Shown: piece by piece, positions 1 through 11,643 of the stretch | How positions within the stretch are numbered: the first letter of the stretch is position 1 | Layout of the letters: each line of letters starts with the position of its first letter | DNA from: Meandrina meandrites | Lineage: Eukaryota > Cnidaria > Anthozoa > Scleractinia > Meandrinidae | NCBI GenBank assembly: GCA_963693305.1 | Contig: OY855913.1 | Coordinates: forward strand, 16,700,984-16,764,983 | DNA length: 64,000 nt | Direction of reading: 5' to 3' | The notes under the pieces: model-generated | What the model was told of the DNA's origin: nothing | The model's input: the letters and a program-made list of their open reading frames with translations, nothing else | Databases searched by the model: none | Position numbers and translations under genes: made by a program

Positions 1-59
1 TGGATGTTACAAAAGGAGCTAATGTTGGCAGTGACCATCACATTGACACGGCGTATGTT

Positions 60-1475
60 AAGCTGAAGCTAAGAAGCACTGGTCCAAAGCCACCAGGCAA
101 CCAGCGCTTCAACGCAGAAAACTTGAAAGAGCCATCAGTGAAGAATGCCTTCATCACTCAACTCAGAAATCGATCTCAATCTTTGGCGGTTCTGTCTGAT
201 GAGCCCGAACCAGATGAAGTCAACAATATATGGAAGCAAGTACAATTCACTTTCACAGAGAGCAGCAAGGCATGTCTAGGTTTTAAGAGGGCAGTAAAGA
301 AGAAGTTGATAAAGCCAGCAACCTTAAGAGCCATCGAGAGCAGACGAAATCTGAAGAAGAAACTACTTGATACCAAATCAGAAAGGTTGCTAGAAGATCC
401 AGTACAGAGAGCGCTATAAGATCCAGTACAGGGAGGCTGACCGAAGTGTTAAGAGAATGGCAAGAGCTGACAAACGCGCATATATTGATGAACTTGCTAG
501 CCCGGCAGAAAATGCAGCCAACAGAGGAGAGCAGGGAAGGGTTTACAAAATCACAAAACATGTATGCGGCAAGTATGGGGGCAGAAAGCTAGCCCCTGTC
601 AAGGATTTACAGGGTAGACTGCTTACCACCGAAAGAAACCAAGAAGCTGGTTGGGCAGAGCACTTTAAGGATGTCCTCAACAGAACCCCGACCATAGTTG
701 AAGCTGACATTCAAGAGGTTGAGACCGACCTGGATGTGAACACAGATCCTACAAACAAGCAGGAATTCATTGTAGCCATGAAAACCTTTAAAAACAACAA
801 AGCTCCTGGCCAAGACAACCTGAATGCGGAGCTTATTAAGGCTGACTCTGAACTTTCAACAACGAATCTACAGCCCCTTTTTACTGCAGTGTGGGAGCAG
901 GAGGGAGTGCCAGATGACTGGACCAAAGGTACCATCATAAAGATCCACAAGGAAGGTCCACTAAGTGACTGCAATAATTTGTGCAGCGTCACCCTCCTGT
1001 CCACCCCAAGTAAACTCCTGGCAAAGATTACCATCCAATGAATCTCCAGTGCAGTAGATCAGCAGCTCAGGCAAGAACAGGCTGGATTCCGCGGGGGTAG
1101 GGGTTGTGCAGAGCAGCTATTCACACTACGTGACATCATCGAACAATGCACCGAATGGCAGAGGCAGCTGTACATAAACTTTGTAGATTTCCAAAAGGCT
1201 TTCGACAGAATGCACAGAGACAGCTTGTGACGCATACTTCGAGTCTGCAGTGTTCTCCATAAGATTGTCCAACTTATCAAGAACTTCAATGAAGCCTTCA
1301 CTTGAAGCATAGAGAACAGTGATATCAGTTTTGAAATAAAGAAAGGCGCTAGACAGGATTGCGTGATGTCTGTATTGCTTTTCAACTTAGGCATTGATTG
1401 GGTGATGCGCCGTACTACCGAAGACCATCCTAGGGCCATCAGGTGGACCCTCTTCTCTATCTTAGAGGACCTAGA
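60..1475 (+). mobile_element. Degenerate non-LTR retrotransposon (RT fragment)
   Basis: Broken reading frames at about 123-419, 457-1041 and 1060-1475 together read as the linker and reverse-transcriptase part of a LINE. Visible blocks are KAPGQDNLNAELIK near 800-840, AGFRGGRGCAEQ near 1080, the catalytic-Asp block FVDFQKAFDR near 1177, and GARQDCVMSVLLF near 1347. The last is a damaged form of the usual G-x-RQGC motif, with G replaced by D. Similarity stops at LEDLD near 1473, just before the expected second catalytic block (F/Y-x-DD), so the polymerase cannot be functional. In-frame stops occur at 1039, 1228 and 1303. No endonuclease domain or 3' tail is seen. Clade is not assigned. Confidence 0.8.
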
Positions 1476-2240
1476 CCCTCAAGCAACTGTTTCTGTTTCA
1501 TCTGTTGTTGTGGAAGACGAAAGAAGGATCCCGAAGCCTCTGTGTGACTTCAAATGGCCTCCTAGACCGTCTTAAACCAAGCCTTACCACGGGGAACCCA
1601 GACTCATGCTCTTGCCGCCGCCACTTTGACCACGTCATAACGTGTGCCTGGGCTCTATGTGGCCTAGCCGCCAAATTTAGTATCTTGTCTTCCAACGCAT
1701 GTTGTCGAAAACAGATTTTCAGAAATGAGAAGTGGTGCCACTGACATGCCCCTACAGCTTGAGTTCGATTACAGATTCAGCAGGGCAATCAAAGAATGAC
1801 TGAAGAGGCAATGTTTTACACCATTTTTACTTCACAGCTCCCAAGTCCTACTTCCCTCAGGTTTTCACCACAACACATTACAAGGATTTACTCAAGTTAC
1901 GCCCTCCAGAGGCAAAAAAAACTATCTGAAAAGCAGGTGAATGACATGAGGATTGAACTGGAGAGCAATGTATGGCCACAGCATCCCCAAGAAAACAGTG
2001 CGAGACATGAAAACAAAGGACAATCCAGGAACTCTGCCTACAAATCTGTACACAGCCAGCTCGAAAGGTAAACGAGAAAACAAATACAGGAAACAATGGC
2101 TAGCATTTTGGGGATCAAGGGAGCAGCGCAAAAATTTTCGGGATCAAGGGAACACGAGCTAAAACATTTTTTGGGAGCAAGTGAATTTACTAATGGGGAA
2201 CAAGAGATAAAATCCAAAACAATTAAGTGCTGATAGGAAT
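1476..2240. other. No recognisable gene
   Basis: Only short, unrelated open frames are present, with no domain-like motif or clear repeat boundary. This is probably old transposon debris between the LINE and Gypsy remnants. Confidence 0.4.
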
Positions 2241-4500
2241 ATGCTGTATACTGTCGGTTTAAACGTTCAAGTTATTTATTTCACGTTGAACGAAGAAGAA
2301 GGATTAGATAATTATCAGAGAGCGAAGGTGACCTTGAATAAATATTTCAAACCGCAAGCAAGCCTGCAAATGTTCCATATGAAAGCCTTTGTTTTTGTGA
2401 AAAGAGTCAACTGGACAAGGAAACCATCGAACAGTTTAAGACCAGATTGAGACAAAAAGCCCAAACCTGGAAAGCTTCTTCAGAAGGGTAACAAAGTACA
2501 AGTGGAGAGGTTGGTAGTGAGTTGAATAGCAGAGGCGGATCCAGGGGAGGGGTGATGGGGGTTGCAACCCCCCCTTTGGGCAAAATTTTTTAGTTATTTT
2601 TTTTTTATTCTTCCTGAAAAATAATTGAATAAAATTGTTTTTTGCATTAAAGGTTACTACAATAGTGTACAACCCCCCCTTTAAAAAATTCCTGGATCCG
2701 CCCCTGAATAGTGAGTGTGGGAAGACGGGATGCGAGGACAGGACATTTGAGGCTGTTTGTAAAAGTAAGGGGCAAAACAGTGGCCGATGAGCTGCGGGAC
2801 CGCGTAGACCAGATGTCAGAAAAAGGAGTGACACACCTTACGATATAAGGCAAATTGTGAAAATAAGAGGTTTGCTAGTAACAATGACTACTGATTCAGG
2901 TACTAGTTGCAATACCATAGGTCATAATGTGTGGGAACGTCTGAAAGAAAATAAGGTTAAATGTTGTATCCAAATGGTAGTAATCAGCCATTAAAAGTTG
3001 CAGGCACGTTTACTGCAGATGTGTCTGTTGGAGAGTGTCGAATTTGTTGTTATTGAAATTAAGGATACGCCCTCCTTGGCAACTGCCATTGCCTTAAAAG
3101 TTTTGAAACTGGGTACTCAAGTTAACTCACTGAAGGTATCTGCAGATGGAGCAGAAGGGGAGCCTAGTTTTTATTTAAGTTTCCGGGATGTTTTTAAGGT
3201 ATTGGCAAATTGAAGGATTTGTGATTGATTCAGAGGTACAACCCATAGCACAGCCAATCGGATGAGTTACATACCACCTACGTGATAAGCTGAGTGACAA
3301 CTAGATGAACTTGTTAAAATTCTTAAACTTGACGATATTGAGAAAGTGAGTGGACCCAGCTCGCAGATATCACCAGTTGTAGTGACACCAAAGCACGATG
3401 TGTGGACATGCGGCAAGCAAACGTGGCAGCACAACGGGAACGTTACCCAATATCCACCATCAATGAAGTCCACTTTTCTTCTTCAGGTTGTTTTTACTAC
3501 TTAGCTTGTCCTCTTTCCCTTGAACTTCAGTGGCATCATTGGAGTGTGAGGCTGATGAAAAAAATTTACCATCTTTATTATTTACTACACGATGTACCAT
3601 TCACTGCACGTTTTGTAAAGCCTTCCCAATGCATGCATGTTCATCCTTAGTTAATGGCTACGACAACTTTAAATGCGAAACACCTGTTAAGCACTCGAAG
3701 ACTAAGGGCAATATTTATTATTTATTGTAGAGACTGTTAGTTTAACAGATGTAGTGGTAGTGCAAAAGCAGCTACCTAGCAAAAAGCATCTCTGGAAGGT
3801 TTTGCCAGACAGGAAACGCCCAGCGGGTAAACCTGCAACCAGAGCTTGAAATTAACGTTGCTTACTTGTTAGGGAAAGAGGAACTCCTGTTTATTTAGTA
3901 ACGTCCTCTGCTTTTGCTGCACAATAAAATGGAGTATCCGTCAGCTCAAACTATGACAATGGCATCAAATACCCGCAATTTATTTCTTCTAGTTATGAAA
4001 GCATGAAATCCAAGTAAAAATAACTTGCAAACTTTTCTTTTCTGTTCTGACTTTCTGTTCTGGGGCTTTCGAAACTGGAAACAGAAGTTTCTGGTTTGGC
4101 TGAAAATGCTCTCTACGACAAAACTGCCCAACAGCCGCTTCATCCGCTCTTTCTGGAAGATCGTGTTCATGTCCTCAAATTAGCTACTAGTGTATGGGAG
4201 CCGGGCATTGTCCAGGATATGGATAGTACATCACGTTCCTACTTGGTGAACACTAAAAGAGGAGGCATACCTAGAAGGAATTGTCCTCATCTCCGTGCGA
4301 CTAGAGAGTCTTTCAAGTTTCAAAGTGACGAGGTCCCTGCTGATATTTCAGATGATGACTCCATTCTGCATGAAGCCAAGAGTGCTGAAGGTGCTGCCTG
4401 TACTTCTCCTGAGCCAGTGGAAATTGTGTCTTCAGGCTCCACCACAGATCCTTCTCCTGTGCTGCCACTTAGGGTCAACGCTCAAGATAGACTAAAGTTC
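2241..4500 (+). pseudogene. Ty3/Gypsy gag-pol remnant
   Basis: Pieces appear in the correct order for a Gypsy polyprotein. A gag-like segment lies at 2241-2530 (YFTLNEEEGLDNYQRAKV, then ETIEQFKTR-like residues). A retropepsin piece with the DSG active-site triad (MTTDSGTSCNTIG) is near 2884. The protease-RT linker and RT start are at about 3180-3475 (SPVVVTPKHD, then VDMRQANVAAQRERYPI). The C-terminal integrase/SH3-like region is at 4120-4290 (EDRVHVLKLATSVWEPGIV, then YLVNTKRGGIPRRNCPHL). RT catalytic blocks, RNase H and the integrase core are missing and frames are broken repeatedly, so this is a dead, internally deleted copy. A MITE interrupts it at 2530-2706. Confidence 0.75.
2530..2706. 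mobile_element. MITE copy 1 (GGATCCAGG inverted termini, 5-bp TSD)
   Basis: A 177-bp element with inverted ends: CAGAGGCGGATCCAGG at the left, and the complement of CAGGGGCGGATCCAGG at the right (one mismatch). It is flanked by a 5-bp direct repeat AATAG (2525-2529 and 2707-2711). A second copy at 45526-45703 differs only by the length of a T run. The C7 and G-rich stretches and the T run are internal. The 5-bp duplication and CAG start would suit a hAT-like group with 5-bp target sites, but the superfamily is inferred only. Confidence 0.9.
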
Positions 4501-4699
4501 TACGCAAGAAACGTGTATTTTACATTTGAACATTTTCCCTTCTGTTTAGCATTTGGGGGATGTAAATTGTCAATGATATCATTCTGTCATTTCTGGCCTG
4601 CGGTTTAGCAGTAGTGCCCAGGGCGCTCGGATATATAAAGTCATCAATTTATTTGTGTCTTCTTCTGTTGCTTGCTCGCTAAGAAGAAAATAATGCCGG

Positions 4700-4939
4700 A
4701 TGCTAAACAGAAATCTATTAGCTTCTATTCCAACCTGTATCAAGGCTGATGACAAGATTGTTACTGATAAACAAAGCATTTCGGAATTGTTGAATACTTA
4801 CTTAACATCTGTTGTGAACACGTTATTTGAATCATGCAGGCATGCAAGACCAGTTTTTAATTCTACAATCGAGGAGCTGTTTACAAAGAAACATTTTGAG
4901 TTCACAGCAGTGGGTAAGCCGTTTGAGCTCGACTTTTAA
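4700..4939 (+). pseudogene. Possible LINE linker fragment
   Basis: A 79-codon open frame contains IKADDKIVTDKQSISELLNT followed by a YL-SVVNTL pattern. This resembles the conserved segment just upstream of the RT domain in CR1/Jockey-like LINEs (D-x-I-x-D, then an N-x-YF-like stretch). There is no RT motif after it, so it is either a short fragment or a chance match. Confidence 0.35.
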
Positions 4940-5122
4940 AGGTTAGCCTCTCTCCTCCGCAGAGGCCTCTTTTATTTTTTCGCAAGCGCGCGAAGCCTGG
5001 GGAGAATAGAAACGAAAGCGCGCTGGGGACACTGGGAAGGGGAAAAGGAGAGGCGAGAAGCCTCAGCCAGATAATGTGCGGTTCTCAGGACAGTTTTGCG
5101 GTTCTGTGGTCATCCTTTAATT

Positions 5123-6579
5123 ATGGCTGAAGGAGACGACGATTTCAACGACTTCGAGTGTTCTTTTAAAGATCTAAGTACAGAAGGTAAGTAGACGCAT
5201 TTTGGTGAAGTTTTGATCCTTATTCTCGTTTTTTTGGCCAGTTCAGATTTTGGTGTGAATGTCCGCCATTTTGGATTTATTTGAAACAGTTTTCCTTCTA
5301 ATAAATCTATGTTTTTTCGATCTTACCATTCTTAAAATCGAAAATGACGACGGATGTCAGCCAATCACTAGTACTCCAGTAAAGGATAGCGCCGGTGGAT
5401 CCTCAGGAAAGCATTCTTTGACGCTGAGTTCCCAAGTGTGCGAATGAGCCAAGCCGAAAGAGGCATCAAAGATCAACTAATATATATATAAAGCAGTGCT
5501 AAAGGATTTGACGGCTACACAGGCTGTTTCGAGACAAGCAACAGGCAGAACAGCCCATTACTCTAACAAATCTCCGTGTGGCATCTAGTGGCATGGTGTT
5601 GATGCACAACAACACAGTCGTTAAAGATGTCCCCACAATGTCTGTCCCTTTCAACTAGCTACCACCTGCAGCTCTGCCAGTCACAAGCATAGATGACATC
5701 ATCAAAAACAAAAAACAAGGCGATACGATTACAGTATCTGGGACTGTTAAATGGAATGGAGAAGCGAAAACCCCAAGCAACTCAAAGCGCAAAGTAAGAG
5801 ATGGAAAACTGATCGACTCTTCTGACGCCATTGATGTTTCATTATGGGAAAAGCATATAGTGCAGATCAAAGAAGGGGAATTCTGCCAAATAACCAACTG
5901 CAATGTAAAGCGTTTCTATGGAAAGAAGCTGAGCACTTCGCATGAAACAGTCATCAAATCTGCTGAACAACAAAAAATAACTGAGGTCAACTTAAAAACA
6001 GCTGCCTTAAAACAACACATTTGCTGTCCAGAAGTAGAGAATGTTTTCATCGACATGCAGGCAATGTGCAACACCAAAGGCTGCAAGACCAAGATAACAG
6101 AAACTTGGAAAGGAGAGAGCAGTATCGTAGAATTGGATTAGAAATGAAAGAATTTGAAGAGTCTGACCATGAGGACTTTGTTTCCTTGTTTAACAATGTA
6201 GTAAAAGAAGAATTACCTGAGGGAATGCGCATATTTTGGGAAGGGCAAGCTAATGCTCTTCACTTCAAAGGCCCGCAAAGAAAATGGTGCGCTGTGCATC
6301 ATGCAATCGGGTTATGTTAGTAAAAAACTGTTACTCGAAATGAACACCACCTTTCAATTAGAGAAAGATGACAAAAAGTACACTGTTATGGCAAACCAGA
6401 ACACCATCAGCAATTATCTAAATGAAGATATCTTCCAATATAAAGACAATGTTGATGAACTCATGTTAAAACTGCTCGTGCTTGAAAACGTAGACTTTGA
6501 GTTATCTACCAATGGAAGGATGATCACTCAAATAGTTAATCATCAGGAGAAACCTGACGAACAAACAAAGCAAGATTAA
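5123..6579 (+). pseudogene. Broken gene with RPA-like OB-fold and zinc-ribbon-like region
   Basis: The start resembles a real first exon: ATG at 5123, an acidic N-terminus (MAEGDDDFNDFECSFKDLST) and a GTAAGT donor at 5187. The next block (from about 5342, TSTPVKD near 5370) parallels exon 2 of the gene at 17457, but the expected acceptor AG is lost and a stop follows at 5446. From 5535 the frame reads ITLTNLRVASSGMVLMHNN. After an internal TAG at 5657 it gives a segment typical of the RPA70 OB-fold (GDTITVSGTVKWNGEAKT, RDGKLIDSSDAIDVSLWEKH, QITNCNVKRFYGKKLST). Next comes a Cys-containing stretch (CCPEVENVFIDMQAMCNTKGC) that could be the RPA zinc ribbon. A frameshift near 6140-6250 separates the last part (6253-6579, ending TAA). 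Such proteins bind single-stranded DNA. This copy looks inactive, and the join between the N-terminal exon and the OB-fold part is inferred. Confidence 0.55.
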
Positions 6580-7090
6580 AATCAAAGCTATGAGATCAAG
6601 AACTACAGCAACAGACATAAACATTTCAAATTATAGACATGTGCAATAGCACCTCTTGTTCCATTGTCCTAGAAAGTAGTTAGTACTATTTAGAACAATA
6701 CAGTAATCTCCTTTTCAATATATTAGTGAAGCATTCATGTTCAAGTTTCAATGAATTTTTTAATCAGATATCTTTATATAGGCAAAGTTGTACTTCATCT
6801 GAAATTTGATCTCGCTTTCAACTGTTGTTGCTGGAAAACGTAGACTTTGAGTTATCTATCCATAAGAAGATGAAAATTGAAATAATTGACCATAAAGAGA
6901 AACTTAGAGAACAAATTTAATCATAACTATAGGATCAACAGGCACATAAACATTTCAAATAATATATTTTTACAACAATACAATAATCTACCTTTCAGGA
7001 TATTATTGCAGCGTTCACGTTTGAATTTTATTCACAACTTTCATGTTCAAGTTTCAATGCATTTTCTCGTGAAATCTTTTTATCTTCAAC
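6481..7090 (+). repeat. Diverged tandem duplication of the OB-fold gene 3' end
   Basis: The stretch AAAACGTAGACTTTGAGTTA at about 6485 recurs near 6836, followed in both copies by similar coding-like and 3' flanking sequence (AGACATAAACATTTC-type, then TTCATGTTCAAGTTTCAATG). The second copy is AT-rich and degraded. This indicates an old local duplication of about 350 bp covering the 3' end of the preceding pseudogene. Confidence 0.65.
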
Positions 7091-7099
7091 AACATATAT

Positions 7100-7600
7100 A
7101 TATTTTTACAAGTTCCTATTTTTATATGAACCTTTGCATCACCCTCATAAATAACAAAGTTAGAATTTTTCTGAAAATGTTTTAGAAAATACCTTTACAG
7201 CTTTCACTTCAAGAAAATATATTTAAATTAGCAGACTTAAAATTTAAATATATTATATAACGTTCATGTTCAACATGTTCAAATATTTAACAAATAAACT
7301 TTCGAAGAATTTCACTTGAAACGGATGCCTATTTCAAGTGACCGCTACCCATGAATTTTTCTAAATATTTTTTTTTTGTTAATCAACTTTATACTGGTAA
7401 TTACTTCGTTCTTTAATTTTGTGCCGAAATAATTTATGTGAATGTGGTTGTATTGTATGTAGATAATGAACAAGACCGGTACCCTGAAGAAGGAAAAAGT
7501 GATGAGGAATAAGGAATAAGTCCATTAAATAGTCAGTCATGGATACCCAGCTAAGGTAAACCATTTTTACTGTGTCACCAGCGGTACTCAAAGAAGAGTA
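7100..7600. other. AT-rich intergenic DNA, no gene seen
   Basis: Low-complexity AT-rich sequence with no long frame in either direction and no inverted repeat. Confidence 0.5.
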
Positions 7601-7617
7601 TCCACTTTTCCAATGGA

Positions 7618-9140
7618 CCCCAGCACAGTGTCTCTACAACAGGGGGCCCAAACAGAGGCATATGCAACTTTTACAACCAAAATGGCAAATGTTCTAGAGA
7701 CCCCTGCTATTTCAGGCATATATGTAACAAATGTAGTGGGTCCCACCCAGGGTTTGAGTGCCATGTCCGTTCCATGCGGCAACCAGAGCAAGATAAGGGG
7801 AGGAATAGAGAAAGTGACCATGGAAGCTCATGGTCAAGCTCCTCTAGCTCTAACCGAAAGTGAGGACCACATTTGGCCCTCAGATCTGTTTGATTTTCAC
7901 TTATTTGCAGATGATGCAAATTTATTCTGTGAGAATAATAGTCTCCAGATACTACAAAATAGGATAAACTCTGAATTAATTAATATTCATACTTGGCTAA
8001 GTGCTAACAAACTCTCACTTAATATAGAAAAATCAAATTTCATACTTTTTCATCCGCCTCAAAAAAGATTACAGGATTCCACTTTTAATCTCCTTTTAAA
8101 CAACAAACAATTGAAAAGAGAGTATTGTATTAAGTATCTTGGCATACTAATTGATTCACACCTAAGTTGGAAACATCAAGTAGAATTTATAGCTGGGAAA
8201 ATTAGAAGAAGTATAGGCATTTTATCTAAGTTAAGACATCATGTAGATCTTAATATTCTGTTAAAATTATATTACGCCTTAATTTACCCCTTTTTGACCT
8301 ATGGTATCATCATTTGGGGCAATACATATGAATCAACACTTAAACCAATATTTATACTACAAAAGAAAGCCATGCGTACTATCACTTTTTCCCAATTTGA
8401 TAGTCCTTCCAGCCCTTTGTTCAAATCTCTTCAAGTTATCAAATTCTTTGATCTTGTCACATTTTATATTGCTATATTCATGTATAAATTTCATTACGAG
8501 CTCCTTCCTATTGCCTTTCATTCTTTTTTTACTAGAGTAACTAATATTCATAATTATAATACTAGGCTTGCAGCAAAACAATCTTATTATCTTCCTTCTG
8601 TAAGAACTAATTATGGCAAGTTTAACATTAGGTTTCAAGGCCCCTCTATTTGGAACTCCATTGATGATCATATAAAGTTATCATCTGCATCAATGTTTAA
8701 GAAAAAAATGCAAGTTGAGTATCTCGAAAGATACTAGCTAGCGCCTGTATTGATCAACTCTAAGGCTGTTTTGCTCTATTTTTTTCCTCGATTATTTTCC
8801 TCTTTTTTCTAATATGTTTTTGTCTTTTTTTCATTTTGCTCACTGTAATGTTCTGTAATGTTCTGAAATGTTCTGTGTTGTTGTGTGCTTTACCGACCTA
8901 AATTTGTATCACATAATTGTAACACTGGCTGCCTGCCCTTTTTAACTCTACAGTTATTTCAGGCAGCCAGACCCCTAATTACTTATTATTTATACTATAT
9001 ATATTTTCTTTCTTGTAATTTATTAGGCTAAATAAAGTTGTTGTTGTTGTTGTTGTTGTTGTTGCCCCTTCCCATCCCTATTAACGTACAAAGACTTCAG
9101 GACACATTAGCTAATCACCCTGACAAATGTACAAATTACT
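7618..9140 (+). pseudogene. DIRS/tyrosine-recombinase-type gag-like zinc-finger fragment, split by a LINE
   Basis: In the frame starting at 7642 the sequence encodes a CCCH finger of spacing C-x8-C-x4-C-x3-H (ICNFYNQNGKCSRDPCYFRH), followed by C-x2-C-x4-HP-x3-C (CNKCSGSHPGFEC). From memory, this pairing is typical of the short ORF before RT in DIRS-like and related elements of invertebrates. After the LINE at 7885-9064, a compatible continuation appears at about 9066-9130 (PINVQRLQDTLANHPDK), which resembles the start of the next ORF in such elements. The left part ends with a stop near 7860, so this is a remnant. Clade assignment is inference. Confidence 0.55.
7885..9064 (+). mobile_element. 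5'-truncated CR1-like LINE with (GTT)n tail
   Basis: The open frame that ends at 8737 begins within RT at FHLFADDANLF (F-ADD, second catalytic Asp pair, near 7903). It continues through the thumb and C-terminal region (LSANKLSLNIEKSNFILF, YLGILIDSHLSWKHQV, YALIYPFLTYGIIIWGN, IWNSIDDHIK), as in CR1/Jockey-type elements. There is an untranslated 3' region of about 300 bp ending in AATAAA and a (GTT)n run (9038-9064), a typical LINE 3' microsatellite. Endonuclease and most of RT are absent because of 5' truncation. The first 90 codons of the ORF from 7613 are read out of frame from the host zinc-finger fragment and are not part of a real protein. Confidence 0.85.
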
Positions 9141-9710
9141 AAATATAATAAAATATATACACATATACATATTATAATGTTTTAGCATTTAACAACTGTT
9201 AAATATTTACTTAAGTTAATAAAAAGAGCTGTATATCACATCTGTATCCCACTTGCTCATAACTGGGGCAACCACCAAAGGTCAAATACTTTCACACAAA
9301 AACCCTGTATTATCATATTTTACATTTTAATGTTGTATTCTAATAAAATACTGTACTTTCAACTACACTTAACTAAAGAAAAAAATTTATCTCACTTTAA
9401 TCTATGATTTGTAGTGCAATCATATGTAATGAACTCAGAGTGCTATGTATATACATATAGGTTTGAATTTAATGTAAAAACAGAGGGCAAACTGACTAAT
9501 TGCAGTAGGAAGCAGTTACTCTGCTGACAAGACACTTTTCTGTTCATTTACTGGAAGCCTTGTAGAGGCAGCATTTGGGCTAATGGCTTGCTGTTATTTG
9601 TTTATGTTCAATCACCCGGTTGGGTTTATAAATTAAAGTACATTTTGCATATTCTTGATGGAAAGATTAAGCCGCCAGGTTCTTCATCACTTTAGTCAGC
9701 CTGCTAAATA
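9065..9710. other. AT-rich spacer
   Basis: Apart from the short zinc-finger element continuation at its left edge, no gene, RNA or repeat was recognised before the minisatellite begins. Confidence 0.45.
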
Positions 9711-10055
9711 GTGCATACCAACTGAAGAGAGCCTCAAGACTCCAAACGAGCCAAGGAGTGAAACAGATAAAAGTACTGTTGAATGGAATACTGAAGAAAG
9801 CCTCAAGACTCCAAACGAGCCAAGGAGTGAAACGGATAAAAGTACTGTTGAATTGAATGCTGAAAAGAGCCTCAAGACTCCAAACGAGCCAATGAGTGTA
9901 AACGATAAAAGTACTGTTGAATGGAATACTGAAGAGAGCCTCAAGACTCCAAACGAACCAATGAGTGAAACAGATAAAAGTACTGTTGAATGGAATACTG
10001 AAGAGAGCCTCAGGACTCCAAACGAATCAATGAGTGTAACAGAAAAGTACTGTTG
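9711..10055 (+). repeat. 69-bp minisatellite, block 1 (about 5 units)
   Basis: Five tandem copies of a unit built on ACTGAAGAGAGCCTCAAGAC and GATAAAAGTACTGTTGAATG. Unit length is 69 bp, so reading frame is kept and encodes a hydrophilic 23-residue repeat (core EESLKTPNEPMS). The block ends where a 2-bp loss (CAGAAAAGTAC for CAGATAAAAGTAC, near 10040) breaks the frame. Confidence 0.95.
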
Positions 10056-10165
10056 AATGGAATACTGATATGGAATACTAATACTTGTTTCCTTATTTAC
10101 AGTGTCCACAATTAGTGCAACAGTGCTAAATACTCTGACACTTAAATAAAGTGATTTATTTATTA

Positions 10166-11249
10166 CTGAAGAGCCTCAAGACTACAAACGAACCATTCAG
10201 TGTAACAGATAAAAGTACTGTTGAATGGAATACTGAAGAGAGCCTCAGGACTCCAAACGCACCAATGAGTGTAACAGATAAAAGTACTGTTGAATGGAAT
10301 ACTGAAGAGAGCCTCAGGACTCCAAACGAACCAATGAGTGTAAAAGATAAAAGTACTGTTGAATGGAATACTGAAGAGAGCCTCAGGACTCCAAACGCAC
10401 CAATGAGTGTAACAGATAAAAGTACTGTTGAATGGAATAATGAAGAGAGCCTCAGGACTCCAAACGAACCAATGAGTGTAACAGATAAAAGTACTGTTGA
10501 ATTGAATACTGAAGAGAGCCTCAAGACTCCAAACGAACCAATGAGTGTAACAGATAAAAGTACTGTTGAATTGAATACTGAAGAGAGCCTCAGGACTCCA
10601 AACGAACCAATGAGTGTAACAGATAAAAGTACTGTTGAATGGAATACTGAAGAGAGCCTCAAGACTCCAAACGAACCAATGAGTGCAACAGATAAAAGTA
10701 CTGTTGAATGGAATACTGAAGAGAGCCTCAAGACTCCAAACGAACCAATGAGTGTAAAAGATAAAAGTACTGTTGAATGGAATACTGAAGAGAGCCTCAA
10801 GACTCCAAACGAACCAATGAGTGTAACAGATAAAAGTACTGTTGAATGGAATACTGAAGAGAGCCTCAAGACTCCAAACGCACCAGTGAGTGTAACAGAT
10901 AAAAGTACTGTTGAATGGAATACTGAAGAGAGCCTCGGGACTCCAAACGAACCAGTGAGTGTAACAGAAAAGTACAGTTGAATTGAATACTGAAGAGAGC
11001 CTCCAGACTCCAAGCAAACTATTGAGTGAAACAGATAAAAGCACTGTTAAATGGAATGCTGAAGAGAGCCTCAAGACTCCAAAACCAACCAATGAGTGTA
11101 ACAGATAAAAGAACTGTTGAATGGAATACTGAAGAGAGCCTCAGGACTCCAAACAAACCATTCAGTGTAACAGATAAAAGTACTGTTGAATGGAATACTG
11201 AAGAGAGCCTCAAGACTCCAAGCGAACGATTGAGTGTAACAGATAAAAG
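10166..11249 (+). repeat. 69-bp minisatellite, block 2 (about 16 units)
   Basis: About 16 units. The plus strand is open across 12 of them (10151-10981) and the minus strand is open for 285 and 309 codons in two frames. A 2-bp loss near 10971, identical in kind to that in block 1, ends the plus-strand frame. Differences between units are mostly amino-acid changing (AAG/AGG, GAA/GCA, TGG/TTG, AGT/AGA). This does not look like selection on a protein, although a rapidly evolving repeat domain is not excluded. Confidence 0.95.
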
Positions 11250-11251
11250 TA

Positions 11252-11641
11252 CAGTAAAAACCCGCATATAAGAGCGTGTGGATTAAGAACACCCAGGCTG
11301 AAATTTGGTAAAAAAGGAGAACATATATAAGAACACATTCAGCCTGAAAAATAAAAAAATTGTTCTTATATATAAAACCTCTTCCCTTTTACATAAGGAA
11401 CATGCAGTGTCTGTAACCTCACAATGGCATAAATTATTGTAAGGAAATAATTGAGAATTAATTAATTAAAGTATTGTGTTGCCCACTCTTATTTCATCAT
11501 GGTCTAGTATGTCCCTTACAGTTAAAAAATAAGAACACTTAAGAACACTTTCAGCCTGATTTTGCATTAAATACCCGACATATAAGAACCCAATAAGCCT
11601 GAATCCCAAAAATGGGTGTTCTTATATGCGGGTTTTTACTG
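11252..11641. mobile_element. TA-flanked MITE inserted in the minisatellite
   Basis: A 390-bp element with perfect inverted ends starting CAGTAAAAACCCGCATATAA, flanked by TA on both sides (11250-11251, 11642-11643). Removing it with one TA rejoins the 69-bp unit exactly. The TA target and CAGT start fit the Tc1/mariner/pogo superfamily. Sub-terminal copies of TAAGAACAC and CAGCCTGA occur inside. No transposase ORF is present, so it is non-autonomous. Confidence 0.93.
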
Positions 11642-11643
11642 TA

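Noticed and set aside
2436..2853. Minus-strand ORFs through the MITE (and again at 45586-45768)
   Set aside because: Both are translations of the same noncoding MITE.
3402..3730. Short ORFs between Gypsy pieces
   Set aside because: They do not match any part of the Gypsy polyprotein after 3475 and have no other support.
5123..6579. Helitron assignment for the OB-fold locus
   Set aside because: No Rep/helicase domain and no TC...CTRR-type ends were found nearby.
7613..7884. N-terminal 90 codons of the 374-codon ORF
   Set aside because: They are an out-of-frame reading of the zinc-finger fragment. The real LINE coding part starts inside RT.
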